From Azolla caroliniana (lineage: Eukaryota; Polypodiophyta): a DNA stretch of 64,000 nt. The position numbers and the translations under genes are program-made. Below the pieces are notes generated by a model. The model made no database searches. It had not been told where the DNA came from and was given only the letters and a program-made list of their open reading frames with translations. The DNA is taken from the NCBI GenBank assembly GCA_043228905.1, contig JBHGNT010000022.1, positions 4,960,001 to 5,024,000 of the forward strand, in the 5' to 3' direction. Below are positions 24,008-36,479 of the stretch, piece after piece. Positions within the stretch are counted from its first letter, which is position 1. Every line of letters starts with the position of its first letter.

Positions 24008-27000
24008 TCACTTCGGCATGGGATGTCTTTCCAGTCCGACCCTCTTCTGGCACGCTTCCAGCTTGTCGGGTGTGAGCACTTTGGTCAGCATATCTGACCC
24101 GTTCTCGTCCGTGTGGATCTTCGTCAGCACGAACTCCTGATCTTCTATCCTTTCCCGGATCCAGTGATATCTTCGCTGGATGTGCTTCGTCCGTGAGTGA
24201 TAGGCCACGTTCTTCGCAAGGTGGATGGCACTCTGACTGTCGCAGTAGAGTCGGTACTCCTCCTGCCGGATACCGAGCTCTCTAATGAAGTCCTTCATCC
24301 ATATTATTTCCTTGCCGGCTTCAACAGCCGCCATGTACTCCGCCTCCGTGGTTGACAACGCAACCGTCTTCTGCAGCCTCGACTGCCACGAAACAGCTCC
24401 CCCTGCATACGTCATGACATACCCTGATGTGGAACGGCTGGTATCTGCATCAGCCGACATATCCGAATCGGTAAAGCCGTCGAGTTCGGGCTTACCGGAG
24501 CCGAATCGGAGGCACACGTTTGCCGTGCCCTTCAGGTATCGGAGTATCCACTTGACCGCGTTCCAGTGCTCTTTGCCAGGATTGCTCATGTACCGGCTCA
24601 CCACTCCGACTGCATATCCTATGTCCGGTCTTGTACACACCATTGCGTACATCAAGCTTCCGACGGCAGAGGCGTATGGTACTTTCATCATGTCCTCCTT
24701 CTCAGCCTTTGTCTTGGGGCTTTGCTTGCTGGACAACTTGCAGTTTGCCGGGAGGGTTGACCCGACCGGTCTTGCTTCCGACATGTTGAACCGGTGAAGC
24801 ACCTTTGTCACGTACTTCTCCTGTGACAGCCACAACTGCTTCTTCTTCCGGTCCCAGATGATGTGCATCCCTAGTATTTGCCTCGCCGGACCCAGGTCCT
24901 TCATTGAGAAGGTTCGGTGAAGCGCTTTCTTCAGCATCTGTATCTTGGCCTGGTCCCGTCCGACGATCAACATGTCGTCCACGTACAGGAGGAGTATTAG
25001 AAAGTCTCCTCCTTCGAACTTCTTCACAAACACGCAGTGATCGGACTGCGTTTTGTGGTACCCTTCGTCGGTCATGAACAAGTCGAACTTCCGGTACCAT
25101 TGTCGGGGAGCCTGCTTCAGTCCGTAAAGGCTCTTCTTCAACCGGCATACCAGGTGCTCCTTTCCTTTCTTCTCGAATCCTTCCGGTTGCTGCATGTAGA
25201 TCTCTTCTTCGAGGTCACCGTGAAGGAATGCCATCTTCACGTCCATCTGTTCTACCTCGAGGTGCATGCTTGCCGCTATGCTCAGCACCGTCCGGATGGA
25301 GGTCATCTTCACTACCGGGGCAAATATCTCGTCGAAGTCGACGCCCTTCTTCTGCTGGAACCCCTTCACCACGATCCTGGCTTTGTATCTCGGGGGGTTT
25401 CCGGCATCTCCCGGTTTCAGCTTGAACACCCACTTGTTTCGAAGTGCCTGCTTTCCTTTCGGCAACTCCACAAGTTCATATGTGTGGTTCTCATGCAGGG
25501 AATCCATCTCCTCCTGCATGGCACTTAACCATCTGCGGCTATGGGTGTCAAGCTTTGCTTCTTCAAAACTCTCCGGCTCCCCTTCGTCGGTTAGCAGCAC
25601 GTGCTCTGGTTCCGAAAATCTCCGGGGGGCCCTTGTCTCTCTTAGAGGATATCTCCGTTCCGGAGCTTCGGTAACCGGCTCCTCCGTTTCCTCTTCATCC
25701 GAATCCATTTCGGGATCGGGGCTGGTTCCGGTATCAGTTTCATCTTCCTCGGCCGGTTCTGTTTCTTCACCGTCTTCGGCCGGATCCTCGAGTGCTAACC
25801 GGTCCCTTGCCGGTCGGGACTGCTCCTCGTAGAGTTGATCCTCACCGGTCGACTTGGAGCTCTTCATCTTCTTCTCCGACTCCCAGTCGGCGAGTGTCTT
25901 GTCCTCCATGAAGATGATATCACGACTCCGGAATATCTTTTTGTCGACCGGGTCCCATACTCGGTAGCCGAACTCGTCATCGCCGTAACCGAGGAATATG
26001 CATGGCCGGGTCTTTGGATCTAGCTTTCCTCTCCGGTCCTTTGCCACATGCACATATGCGAAACACCCGAACACCTTCAGATGCCGGTAGGATACTTCCC
26101 TGCCGGTTCACACTCTCTGCGGCGTGTCTCCGTCCAAAGGTACTGAGGGTGATCTGTTTATCACGTATGTCGCCGTCGACATTGCCTCAGCCCAAAACCC
26201 CTTGGGTAATTTCGCATGCGCCAGCATACTCCGGACCCTCTCCATTATAGTCCAGTTCATCCTCTCGGCCAGCCCGTTCAGTTCCGGCGTCTTCGGCACA
26301 GTAAACTCGAGCCGGATTCCCTTCGAGCGACATTACTCCTGGAACTGCCCCCGGTATTTCCCCTCCGTTATCCGCTCGTAGTGCTTTCAGCTTCTTGCCG
26401 GATTCTCTTTCCACTCTCGTGTGGAGTTCTTTGAAGACGGACAATACTTGGTCCTTTGTCTTCAACGGTGCCGTCCACAGCTTCCGGCTATGGTCATCTA
26501 TGAATGTTACGAAGTACTGGGCTCCGCCATGTGACTTCGTTTCTACCTGACACACATCAGTGTGTACCAACTCCAATGGTACACTACGTCTCATCGGTGG
26601 TCTTGAGCGGAAGGAGGTTCGGTTCTGCTTACCGGCCAGGCAATCGGTGCACTTCTCCAGGTGCACATGCTTCACTGGAATAAGGTTGTCTTCTGCAAGC
26701 CTCTTCATCCCCTTCTCACTCATGTGGCACAATCTCTTGTGCCACAGCTCACCGGCAGTGTCGGCTGCCACGTTCAGCTCCTCCGGACATAGCCGGGAAT
26801 TCATCAGGTACAATGTGTTGACCTTCCGGGCCCGAGCCACTATCAGGCTCCCTTTGCTGAACTTCATGACACCGTTCCGGATGCTACCCGTCTAGCCTTC
26901 ATCGTCTAGCCTCCCGTCCGAAATCAGGTTCAATCGAACCTCCGGAACGTGTCGAACATCCTTCAGCAGCATCTTGCATCCGGTTGATGTCATCAGCCAC

Positions 27001-28082
27001 ACGTCTCCTATGCCGGCAATCCGGCATGTACCTTCATTTCCCATCCGGACACAGCCGTGCTCACCGGCTGTGTAGGATGAGAAGTATTTCTTCTCCGGGG
27101 TTAGGTGGAACGACGCTCCGGAATCGACCACCCAGGTCATCTCTTCACCGGCAAGGTTCAGCTCCCTCTCTTCGGTAATGAGCATTATCTCTTCTTCACT
27201 TGCCGCGAGTGCCGTCTTTCCTTTCCGGTCCTGCCCTCGCCGATCCGGACCTCTCCGGTCCGTGGCTCCCTGGTATGCACCATTTCGCTCCGGTGACTTC
27301 TTCGAATCGGTACCGTCGGTTCCGTTGTCTTTCCGGAAATGCCGACAATTCTTCTAGAAGTTCCCCGGCTTCCCACAGTAGAAGCATGTAGGTCTTCCCC
27401 TCGACTGCGACCGTGTCCCCGACTTCTCCCGTCTTTGCGGACTCCGGTTCCGTTGTCTTCCCCGTTCCGATTCGGTAAGCAGCGCCTTCGAGTCGGAGAC
27501 CGGTTCTTTATCTCTCCGACGCGCTTCTTCATTTAGAATACTTGTCTTTACCGTTAGTAAAGACAAGTTCTCTTCCTTACAGGAGGTGCTGAGAGTAACT
27601 ACCAAGTTCTCCCAGCTCTCCGGAAGGGTACACATCAGCATGATGGCTTGCATTGCGTCATCCAACGGGAACTTGATCGCCGCAAGCTGGTTCACGAATC
27701 CCATGAACGTGCTGACGTGTTCGACCATGCTCTCGCCGTCCCGATACTTAAGATTCACTATCTTCCTCATCAGGGAGGTCCGGGTCAGAGCATTCTTCCT
27801 CTCATACAGTCCGGACAGCTTCTGCCACATCTCATAGGCGTTCGTATCGTTCGCCACATGTTGCAGAACACTTACATCGACATATTGCCGGATCGTCGCT
27901 ACGGCTTTCCGGTTCAGGAGCTTCCACTCCGACTCTATTACCCCCTTGGGTATCTCGGCATTGTCGATCGGTTCGTACAGGTCTCGGACGATGAGAAGGT
28001 CTTCCATCTTTATCTTCCAGTCGGCGTAGTTCTGTGAGTTCAACACCATCATGCCCGGAGGCCCACTACCGCCGCCTTCCAT
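24008..28082 (-). pseudogene. Element D gag-pol polyprotein, four disabling lesions
   Basis: gag starts at 28082 and has a stop inside the CCHC knuckle (27354). Protease (WVVDSGASFHLTP) is intact, then a stop follows at about 26892. Integrase (HTDVCQVE, VTFIDDHS, RADNGGE) shifts frame at about 26360 by one extra A, then hits another stop at about 26108. From 26074 to 24008 the integrase tail, RT and RNase H form one open frame of 688 aa. It contains GYGDDEFGYRVWD, YVDDMLIVG and STTEAEYMAA, and the ending HPMPK. The few lesions and near-identical LTRs suggest a recently moved copy that may have been mobilised in trans. Confidence 0.9.
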
Positions 28083-28098
28083 TTTCTGTGTTAACCTT

Positions 28099-28110
28099 GC
28101 TCTGATACCA
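28099..28110 (-). other. Primer-binding site of element D
   Basis: GCTCTGATACCA on the + strand, the reverse complement of TGGTATCAGAGC, three bases from the LTR edge at 28114. Confidence 0.88.
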
Positions 28111-28113
28111 GTT

Positions 28114-28838
28114 TGTTAAACACAGTGCTCGGCCGCAACCGAGGAATAGGATCAACTCACAGAAAATAGGAAATACAAAATGCACGAAGACAATAGAGAG
28201 AAGAGTACACAGGATGTTTTACGTGGAAAACCCTAAATGGGAAAAACCACGGGAGTCCTCAGACTCCAACTATCACTATGCACAGGGAATGTACAATGGC
28301 GAGCTGCAAGGCGACGACCTTGAGCTCGCTGTCCTCGCCACAGGCGGCGGTATTACACAGAGGCGTCGACCTCTTCCTTTCTCTCTCTCTCTCTCTCTCT
28401 CTCGGCTGCTCTCACTTCGCTCCCTCTAAGTGGAAAACAGAAAAATGAGCAACAACTACAAAACTGTTTGCCCTAAGTCATATTTATACACATATGACTT
28501 TCGGGCTATTTACAAATATAGCCTAGAGGGCCCTTGGCAAACATATTCACAAATATGTCCCCGCATCCGGATCTCTCTCCGGGTACATTCGTCATCCGGC
28601 TCCGTAGCCGGGGTCTTCATCATCCGGCTCCGAAACCGGGTCTTCGTCATCCGGCTCCGTAGCCGGGGTCTTCATCATCCGGCTCCGAAACCGGATCTTC
28701 GTCATCCGGCTCCGTAGCCGGGGTCTTCATCATCCGGCTCCGAAACCGGGTCTTCGTCATCCGGCTCCGTAGCCGGGGTCTTCATTCCCGATTCCCGGAC
28801 ATCTGACCATCCCATCCGGAGGGACCGTAATCCCAACA
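28114..28838 (-). repeat. 5' LTR of element D (725 bp)
   Basis: Same as 23303-23997 except for a handful of base changes, a slightly longer CT tract and seven instead of six tandem 27-28 bp CCGG-rich units. Confidence 0.92.
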
Positions 28839-28982
28839 TCTCTCTCGTCCTCACTATCTCTCTCTCTCTTCTCTTCTCTTTCCTCCCTCTCGGGAGTCTT
28901 ACGCGGTCCCGTCCTCTTAGTACTAATAGTACTTCCCTTCTCTAGTACTAATTCTCTCTCTATTTTAGTACTATTCCTGACA

Positions 28983-29511
28983 AAAACCACCAGAGAAACA
29001 GATCTTCCACTATACACAGAGAATACAAGAACGATTACAACTCTTCTCTGATGCTTAGAGGATAAAACCTTAGGGTTCTTGGAAGTTTCAGTAAACTATA
29101 CCACCGCAGCTCGGTCTATCTCACGCACTCTCTCACTCTCACTCTATAACTCTCTCGCTACAAAAAAAACTACACTATTGTGTTCTACACTAACTATCTA
29201 TGTTTGCCCTAAGTGTATTTATACTTATACACTGCATGGGCTATTTACAAATGTAGCCATTGCTACTATCATTCCTATTATAACAATAATAGTTAATCAG
29301 CTGTCTAGTCAATTCGACTAGCCGACAACTGTGTCGATTGTCCAGTCGATTTGACTAGTCGGCCTTATCTTCGACCATCTGGTCAACCCGATTAGTTTGT
29401 CGTGTTTTCAACTTGGATCACTTTGTATACTGTTGAATCCCCCTTGTCTTTGATTGTCGGCTCTCGGCCGGACTAGTCGGCTCCTCCCATAGGAGGGATA
29501 TATTCCTAATA
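28983..29511 (-). repeat. LTR of element K, main part
   Basis: Minus-strand reading starts TATTAGGAATATATCCC, a mutated form of element A's TGTTAGGAATATGTCCC. It carries GACTAGTCG motifs and a TATAAATA box (29216-29223 region, minus strand). The remaining LTR end is at 22864-22991, on the other side of the L/D insertion. Confidence 0.75.
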
Positions 29512-30944
29512 GTTAATACCTCAATTACATGTGATGTTCACATACATATGTTACGTATGCGTATGAGGTCAATACCTCGATTTGTATGTAAATGATATGC
29601 AATTTGTGTTGTATGTGTAAAAGGTCAATACCTCAATTTTGTATTACGTTCACCCTTAATTTAACCGTTTCGTGTGCGTAGAGGCTATATGCCTTGATTA
29701 TGTATCTCGATTACATCATTAAATTGTTAGTTATGTGATGTTATGATTTTTTTAAATATATGCATATATAATCATGTGTATACGTATTTAATCATATACA
29801 TGTGATAAACATAAATATGTGTATATTAGTTTTTATTACGTGATTTTGTATATCGAACGTTGTCCTTTTTGGGGAAAGGATCTTGTTGGCCATCCTCACA
29901 TTTTTGTGAGAATGGCGTAGTCACCATCATTTTTCAATAATTTTTTTTGTTGTCATCCGCATTGGTCACTTCAATTTCGCTATGCATTTTAATGAAACGA
30001 TCATAGCCACAATGATGTTGAAAGCATAGGGCTTGACCCACTTCAAGTGAGGTCGCTCCTATGATACACGCATCCAACATCCCTCCCTCATTACATGGTT
30101 ACGATGCCACCATGAGATCATCATTATGGAACACATTCGAAATGATGTAACCATGTGATGGGCCATGTGGGAAGGAAAAGAGGGCTTGTGTGGCTTAACC
30201 ATTAGGTTACACTTTGGGGTATGTCATCGTAATGATCAGACTTGAGGTTGGGTAACATACCAACATAGTTTTCTTCTTAACGAGGGGGGAATAAGGTTTC
30301 TAGACACATATGATTTCTTTTTTAAAAACATATATGGGCAAATGGCTTCGCATATCTCTCATACGCATAAAATATTGAACATTCAACACGGGCAACCTAT
30401 TTGGTTAGCTCATGTGTTTAATGGCTTTGTTTTCGAGGTTTGGAGTTCAAATATGACCAAGACCATACAACATTATCCATACATATGACTATAAAAGATG
30501 TTTAGACTTTAGGTCTAAGTGCACTTTGGGGTCCTCATAATAGGATTTAAAGAGCCGAAACCACATGGGTGGGCACCGAGACATAGTTTATTGTTAACAT
30601 TTTTTTGTGTATAAACTACTTATGCTGCAAACATACATGGTTGCGCCTAGTGGAGCCACCATGAAAAAATCAATATAGAGATAAGGGAAAGACATTCATT
30701 TGTCACCCCCATGGTTTTTTAAAGGGAAAAGTACCAGGATACCCTTGGAAGTTTGTCTATTTACCAGAATGCCCCTGGAAGTTCCAAATTTACCAAACTA
30801 CCCCTATGTCCAAAAAATTACACTTTATAAAGTAATTATACATGATAACGATTAATGTTTGCCCGTGATATGTTTACATCACAACATGATGTTATGACTA
30901 TTTTTCTGACCTTGTCCTATTTCTGTGCCAGAAATTATCATTAA
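29512..30944 (+). other. Non-coding stretch, probably element B 5' internal region
   Basis: AT-rich, no gene. Three short repeats of the type TCAATACCTCRATTT occur near 29515, 29570 and 29622. No primer-binding site was recognised. It lies between the K LTR and the gag start of Gypsy element B, so it may be B leader sequence, but foreign sequence cannot be excluded. Confidence 0.4.
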
Positions 30945-31650
30945 ATGGCTCATAATAACGACCCGATGGCATCCGCCCAAGCGGAAGGAATTCAAAGAAA
31001 TCCTCCTAGGCCAATCCCCATTGAGTCGTATTTTTTACAAATACAAAGTTTCCTTAATTCTACCTTGCATGAGATTTCCGAACTTTGGCAATCTCATAGT
31101 GCTCTCGAGGCACGTGTCATTAGTATACAATGTGATACTAATAGACTCGATGAGCGTTAAGGTGAACCATTGTTTGTCGTAAAACCATTTACGGGAGAAA
31201 AAAAGGAAAGAACCAAAGAAGGAATTGGCACATGGTTGGGCCGATGGGAGTTTCATTTTGAGCTCTATCCCAAGCCAGATAGTACGAACTTGCATATGTT
31301 GGTCAAGAACTAGGGGGTAAGGCCGCCGCCTGGTGGCATGGGCTCTGGACTATGAGGAAATTGTCCGATACCTGGACAGACTTTGTCATAGTTTTCAAGG
31401 GTCAATTTTTGCAACCTCCATCTCAAACCGAGGCAGCACAAGATTTAATGAACCTCTCTAGCTCGAAAATTTCCTCACTAGAAGACTATGTTCACCATGC
31501 TAGAACCCAAATCTAAAACTCGGGGACAATTGGTTAATAGCTTGTTTTGTCAATGACATCCCCAATTTGGACTATCACTAGATAGTGTATGATAAGGATC
31601 CAAAATCCTTCAAAGAAGTCTTTGAAATAGTTCTTCGTTATCAACGTTGT
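30945..31650 (+). pseudogene. Element B gag, degenerate
   Basis: Starts ATG 30945 (MAHNNDPMASAQAEGIQRN) and stays open for 71 codons. Stops and frameshifts follow. FTGEKKERTKEGIGTWLGRW and FYPKPD-like segments resemble the capsid region of plant Gypsy gag proteins. Protease and most of RT are missing between here and 31985. Confidence 0.6.
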
Positions 31651-31984
31651 TCGAAGTGTTAGCTGGTTAGGGAATGAGCCAGACAAGTATGAAAGCGTTG
31701 AAGTCGACAATGTTTGGAAAGTACAGAATCAGAGTCAGATTAACTAGGTGGATCGATGAATCAGCAGTTTTGCTGACAAAATAATAATTACGAAAGTTAT
31801 TTTTGTAGTTCTTGCCGACAAGGAAAAATATAGTTCTTGATGAGGAAGTCTTCAAGTTACCTATAAAAAGGAATCGAAAGCATTGTACTACTATCGTTAG
31901 TTTTTAGTTAATATAGTTTTTAGTTATAGGAATTCTGAGCACTTGTGTCGATAATATTGTTCTCTATAATTCTGTTCTTTTACC

Positions 31985-33732
31985 AGATCCATCGAAACCT
32001 TTTCAGGTTGAAACCGATGCAAGCGATTATGCTATAGGTGTTCTCTTATATCAAGATGGTAAACCAATAGCATTCAAGAGTAAGAAACTTGATTCTACTC
32101 AATGTTGGTATACCATTCAAGAAAAGGAATTATTTGTAGTTATTCATGTGCTAAATTCATGGTGTCATTATCTTTATGGAAATCGTTTTGTGGTAACAAT
32201 AGACCACGAGTCCTTGAAATATTTTTGTGACCAACAAGATCTTAAAGGTCGTAAGACACGATGGACAGGTCTCATCCAGGACTTTGATTTTTCTATACGA
32301 TATCGTAAAGGTTCCATTAACACTGTTGTTGATGCACTAAGTCACATCCGTGAAGTTAACATGCTTAGCTTCACTGAAATAACATCAAACCTTTATGATC
32401 ACCTTCGAGGAAAGTATCCTAATGACAGTTATTTTGCAAAATACTGGAACAGACATCGTCACAACCTCAAAGGAATCCTTCCACGATTCTAATGGCCTGC
32501 TCTACTGTAATGGGAAGGTTTGTGTTCCAGGTTTGCTTAATGTCAAAATGAGAATTCTTTTTTAATGCCATGATGCACCCTTAGCAGGGCACCCTGGAAT
32601 ACATCACACACTCGTTCTCATCTCCTCTCAATTCTATTGGCCTAAGGTGCGTCCTGACATACATAGTTATGTGACTAAATGTCACCAGTGTTAGGTTAAC
32701 AAAGTCGAGTGACTAAAAGTCGTTGGACTTTTACATCCCTTGGGCATTCCCAATAATAAGTGGGAAAGTATATCCATGGAATTTATTGTTAGCCTTCCTC
32801 GCACCCAACAAGGCCATGATGCCATTTGGGTTGTGGTTGATCGACTAACTAAAATGACCATATTTATTGCTACTAAAACCACGGTAACAACTCCTGAATT
32901 GGCTTACCAATTCGTTGATGATTTATTTCATTTTTATGGGTTACTGATGGATATTGTGCGTGATCGAGATCCAAAGTTTACTAGTGACTTTTGGACAGAA
33001 GTCTTTAAGAAGTTAGAAACTACATTGAGCATGACCTTCACACATCATCCTCAATCTGATGGACAGATAGAACGAGTAAATCAAATTATTGAGGACATGC
33101 TTCGAGCATATGTTGGTGCAAAACCAACAAAATGGGAACGTTATCTCCCAATTTTGGAGTTTGTTTATAACAACTCCAAGAATACGTCGACAGGATATAG
33201 TCCTTTTATGTTAATGTATGGTTTTCAGCGACGAGCCCTGATTGATGTTCATATATATCATGATGAGTTGCGAAGTACATAAAACTTTCTTCGAGATATG
33301 CAAGATATGTTGCATATTGCACGAGATAATATAAAAATAGCTCAAGATAGAGTGCGTTTCTATGCCGATCATAATAGGAAACCTCGTGTATTCAACCCTA
33401 GACAGAAGGTATTTTTACGTGTACATCACAATTCTAAGACATTGTCTATGGGTAAATGCGCTAAGTTAGACCCACGATTTTGTGGACCTTTTACAGTCCT
33501 CAAACGCATCAGTTTATCCGCCTATCATCTCGCTCTTCCTGATAGCGTCGAAATCCATCTAGTTTTTCATGTAAGTCGCCCAAAAGAACTTCTTGGTTCT
33601 AGCAATAATACAGTTACAACTGAAACTTTGTTTACTTCTGAAGAATTATCTTCTAAACTACATGTACCAGAAAGAAGTCTCGATGTTAAAACAAAAAATT
33701 TGCGTTCTGAAAATTATAATCTGAAAATTTAA
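31985..33732 (+). pseudogene. Element B RNase H - integrase - C-terminal module
   Basis: RNase H begins near 31990 (VETDASDYAIGVLLYQDGK) and runs to about 32350. The integrase HHCC finger is near 32575-32700 with a damaged final part. The catalytic core is open from 32740 to 33282. It has VVDRLTKM, the second acidic residue in VRDRDPKF and the third in DGQIERVNQ, but the first catalytic Asp appears as Glu (SMEFIV). After a stop, 33298-33732 holds a GPY/F module (LDPRFCGPFTVLKRI) and FHVSRPKELLG. RNase H before integrase identifies Ty3/Gypsy. Dead copy. Confidence 0.88.
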
Positions 33733-33787
33733 ATGAATGGATAAAGCTATCAAGGATGCGACATGGGAACTCGAAAGAGGGGGAGTA

Positions 33788-34211
33788 TGTTATGGGCATG
33801 ACCATATAATATCCCGTGGTAAGTTTTACCGTAGTATTCTATACACGTGGATAAAGTGTGAGGGTTAAACGAGAGTGTAACCCTCACACTTTTAATCCTT
33901 GGGATTGAGACTACCCATTAGACCAAGTGTGAACTTGCCTGGGGGCATTAGGTCTGGCTATAAATATGAGGCCTAACTACCCTCAATTGGTCATCTCTTG
34001 ACTACATCGAGACTGTGTCCTTGTGGTGGATCCAACTATTGTAGTGAGCGCGCTAGTACTAGGTACGACTCGATGCCATGATGGTGGTATGGAACGTCGA
34101 TCGAGGCTCGAGTTCGTCTCGATCCCTTCCCTTGGGGGTGACCGGGTGGATCATCACCCTTCTTTCACTCTCTCCTTTCTATCTATTGCATCCTTATCTC
34201 TAGCTCTAACA
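33788..34211 (+). repeat. 3' LTR of element B (424 bp)
   Basis: Starts TGTTATGGGCATGACC after a purine tract (GAAAGAGGGGGAG, ending about 33785) and ends GCTCTAACA. The first about 50 bases match 16562-16611. A TATAAATATGAGG box lies near 33959. Confidence 0.8.
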
Positions 34212-35669
34212 AAGGTGAAGATTGGAGAAGTCGACAGTGCACCTAGATATAAAGCTCGGATTGTGGTGAAGGGGTTTCAACACAAAAAGGGTGTCGACTT
34301 CGACGAGATATTCGCACTAGTCATGAAGATGACATCCATCTGAATTGTTTTGAGTATAGTTTGAACCATACGTACCATACGTGCATTCGCATTTGCGAAT
34401 GTTTCAATCATTCGCATAAGAAAAACACCCTCAAAGAATGATAAATACCATACTTTTGGATTAACTATTTATTATGAGGTAAATAAGCCTAAAAAATGGT
34501 AAAAAACAAACAAAAAAAAAAACATTAAAAAAATGGGAAAAAAAAACACAACAATGTTTGAATAACATTCGCATTCGGATGTTATGCTACACGAACACGA
34601 ATTTTACGTACTATGGTTCTGAGCATAGCTGCTAGTATCGATCTAAAGATCAAATAGTTGGATGTCAAGACAACATTCTTGCACGAGGAGCTCGATGAAG
34701 AGATCTGCATGCCTCTACATGCAGCAGCCCGAAGGCTTTGTGGAGAAGGGGAAAGAGAACCTGGTGTGTCGACTGAAGAAAAGCTTGTATGGTTTGAAAC
34801 AAACTCCATGCCAATGGTACAAGAACTTTGAGTCCTTTATGCTAGAACACGGGTTCAACAAAACATAGGTAGATCACTGTGTGTTCGTAAAAAGGTACGA
34901 TGAAGGCGACTTCTTTATTCTCTTATTATATGTGGATGACATGTTAATAGTTAGACAAGACAAGAAGGGGATCGTGAGCTTGAAGAAAGCATTAGGCAAG
35001 TCGTTTGCCATGAAAGATCTTGGACCGTCTAAACAAATCATGAAAGATCTCTCGAAGCTGAATACAAAGCAATGCCCGAGAGGGGAGAAAGAAAAGGCTG
35101 AGATGAGGAAAGTATTATATGCCTCGGTCATCGGTAGTTTAATGTATGCTATGGTCTACATGAGACCAGACATAGCATTTTTTGTGGGAGTAGTAAGCCG
35201 ATATATGAGTAATCCAAGTAGAGAACACTAGGCAGCAATAAAGTGGATACTCAGGTACTTGAAAAGCACCTCGGGGGTATGCCTAAGGTATGGTGTTGGA
35301 AAACCTATGCTCGAAGGGTTTACCAACTCGGACATGTCAGGGGACGTAGACTCAAGGTATGGCAACGGTAGAGGCCGACAAAGAGTTGAGTTGGGAATGA
35401 AGCAAAGGGAGCTCTTGCTTCATTGTGATAGCCAGAGCGCCGTACATCCAGCCAAGAATGTTGCGTACCACTCTCGGACCAAACATATACAGAGAAGGTG
35501 CCACTGGTTACGGGAGAAAGTAGAAGAAGGAGAGCTTACCCTTGTGAAGATCCATAGTGATGACAATGGATCCGACATGCTCATGAAGAACCTATCGATG
35601 GACAGACTCAGTGTCTGTCGACAGAGGACAGGGCTAACCGACTCCAACCATAGGAGTGAAGGGGAAGTT
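34212..35669 (+). pseudogene. Element A RT-RNase H 3' half, disrupted
   Basis: Continues element A from RT (PRYKARIVVKGFQHKKGVDF). A MITE interrupts it at 34360-34619. RT then resumes with QQPEGF, KKSLYGLKQ and YVDDMLIV near 34931. An internal deletion removes the stretch after KDLGPSKQI. RNase H retains CDSQSAVHPAKN and RTKHIQRR. Several in-frame stops. Confidence 0.85.
34360..34619. mobile_element. MITE, probable Mutator-like, 260 bp
   Basis: Interrupts the RT frame of element A. It is flanked by TGAGTATAG (34351-34359) and TGAGCATAG (34620-34628), a 9-bp duplication with one mismatch. The ends carry an inverted GAACCATA motif (34363-34370 and its complement near 34612-34619). The interior is AT-rich with palindromic ATTCGCATTTGCGAAT. 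No coding capacity. A 9-bp duplication points to the Mutator superfamily. Confidence 0.65.
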
Positions 35670-35904
35670 TGTTAAGATTATGTCCCTCGTATGGGAAGAG
35701 CTGACTAGAAGGACTGAGAGCTGATAGTCAAAGACGAGTAGCTCATTGATCATGACGAGAGCCAACAGTCGATGACAAGGAGGAGTCGACATAGAGAGTC
35801 AACATTCTACATGTGATCCAAGTCGAAGAAATGACCGACTAATCGGGCCAACCATATGCTTGACAACAATGTCGACTGGTTGGGCTGACTAGACAATCAA
35901 CATA
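35670..35904 (+). repeat. 3' LTR of element A, cut by element E
   Basis: Starts TGTTAAGATTATGTCCCTC after a GAAGGGGAAGTT tract and follows the element A 5' LTR for about 235 bases (to GTCGACATAA-like sequence). It stops exactly where element E begins. Confidence 0.8.
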
Positions 35905-36452
35905 ATGTTAGGATTTCGGTCCCTCCGAATGGAATGATGAAGGCCCGGTGAGAACCTCTCACCGGATGAAGGGACATATATGTAAATATATTCCAGAGAG
36001 CCCACTAGGGCTATACTTGTACATAGCCCGAAAGTCATATTAGTATAAATATGACCTAGGGCAAACATCAGAGTAGAACGTGGTTATTATCGTTGTACTG
36101 AGTTATTGGTGTAACTGTTGTACAGAGCGTAGTAGAGAGAGAGAGAGAGAGAGAGAGATTCAAAGCAATTCTCTGTTGTAACCGCCGCCAAGCGAAGAGT
36201 GTGAGCACAAGGTCGTTGCCTCTGTGCCCCCTGTTGTATTCTCCTTACATATTGATAGTTTGGAGTCCGTGGGCTCCCATGGTTTTTCCCATTTAGGGTT
36301 TTCCACAAAAACATACTGTGTACACTCTCTCTCATTGTTTCTTTTGTGTATACATTCATCTATCTCCACATTCCCATTGTTGTGTTTGTAATTCTCAAAG
36401 AAGTGATCGAAGACTCGGTAGTGGTTGAGTATTATTTCCAATATCCGCGTCA
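35905..36452 (+). repeat. 5' LTR of element E (548 bp)
   Basis: Starts TGTTAGGATTTCGGTCCC and ends CGCGTCA. The middle part (ATAGCCCGAAAGTCATAT, TATAAATATGACC, GGGCAAACA) is shared with the element C LTR. Contains a GA tract at 36134-36158. Confidence 0.82.
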
Positions 36453-36479
36453 ATTTGGTATTAGAGCAAAACGAAACAG

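Larger units (their letters stand above)
23303..28838 (-). mobile_element. Element D: young, nearly complete Ty1/Copia, minus strand
   Basis: The 5' LTR is 28838-28114, the primer-binding site 28110-28099, gag-pol 28082-24008, a purine tract at about 24013-23998, and the 3' LTR 23997-23303. TCTCT flanks both ends (23298-23302 and 28839-28843), although it lies in a CT repeat. The LTRs differ by only a few bases plus one extra 28-bp unit, so the insertion is recent. Confidence 0.92.
22992..28982. mobile_element. Element L: solo LTR, split by element D
   Basis: Sequence 22992-23302 plus 28844-28982 forms one unit of about 450 bp that starts TGTCATGATATGG and ends TTCCTGACA. It is flanked by AAAAC on both sides (22987-22991 and 28983-28987) inside the inverted K LTR. 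TG...CA ends and a 5-bp duplication with no internal genes mean a solo LTR. A TATAAAAGAAGG motif near 23175 could be its promoter on the + strand. Its family is not recognised. Confidence 0.75.
22014..29511 (-). mobile_element. Element K: inverted Copia fragment of the A family
   Basis: On the minus strand: LTR 29511-28983 continuing at 22991-22864 (interrupted by solo LTR L), primer-binding site 22860-22849, then gag and the start of pol down to the gap. The coding part closely resembles element A, for example its protease-integrase linker near 15080. The far half of K is missing, lost in or beyond the gap. Confidence 0.8.
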
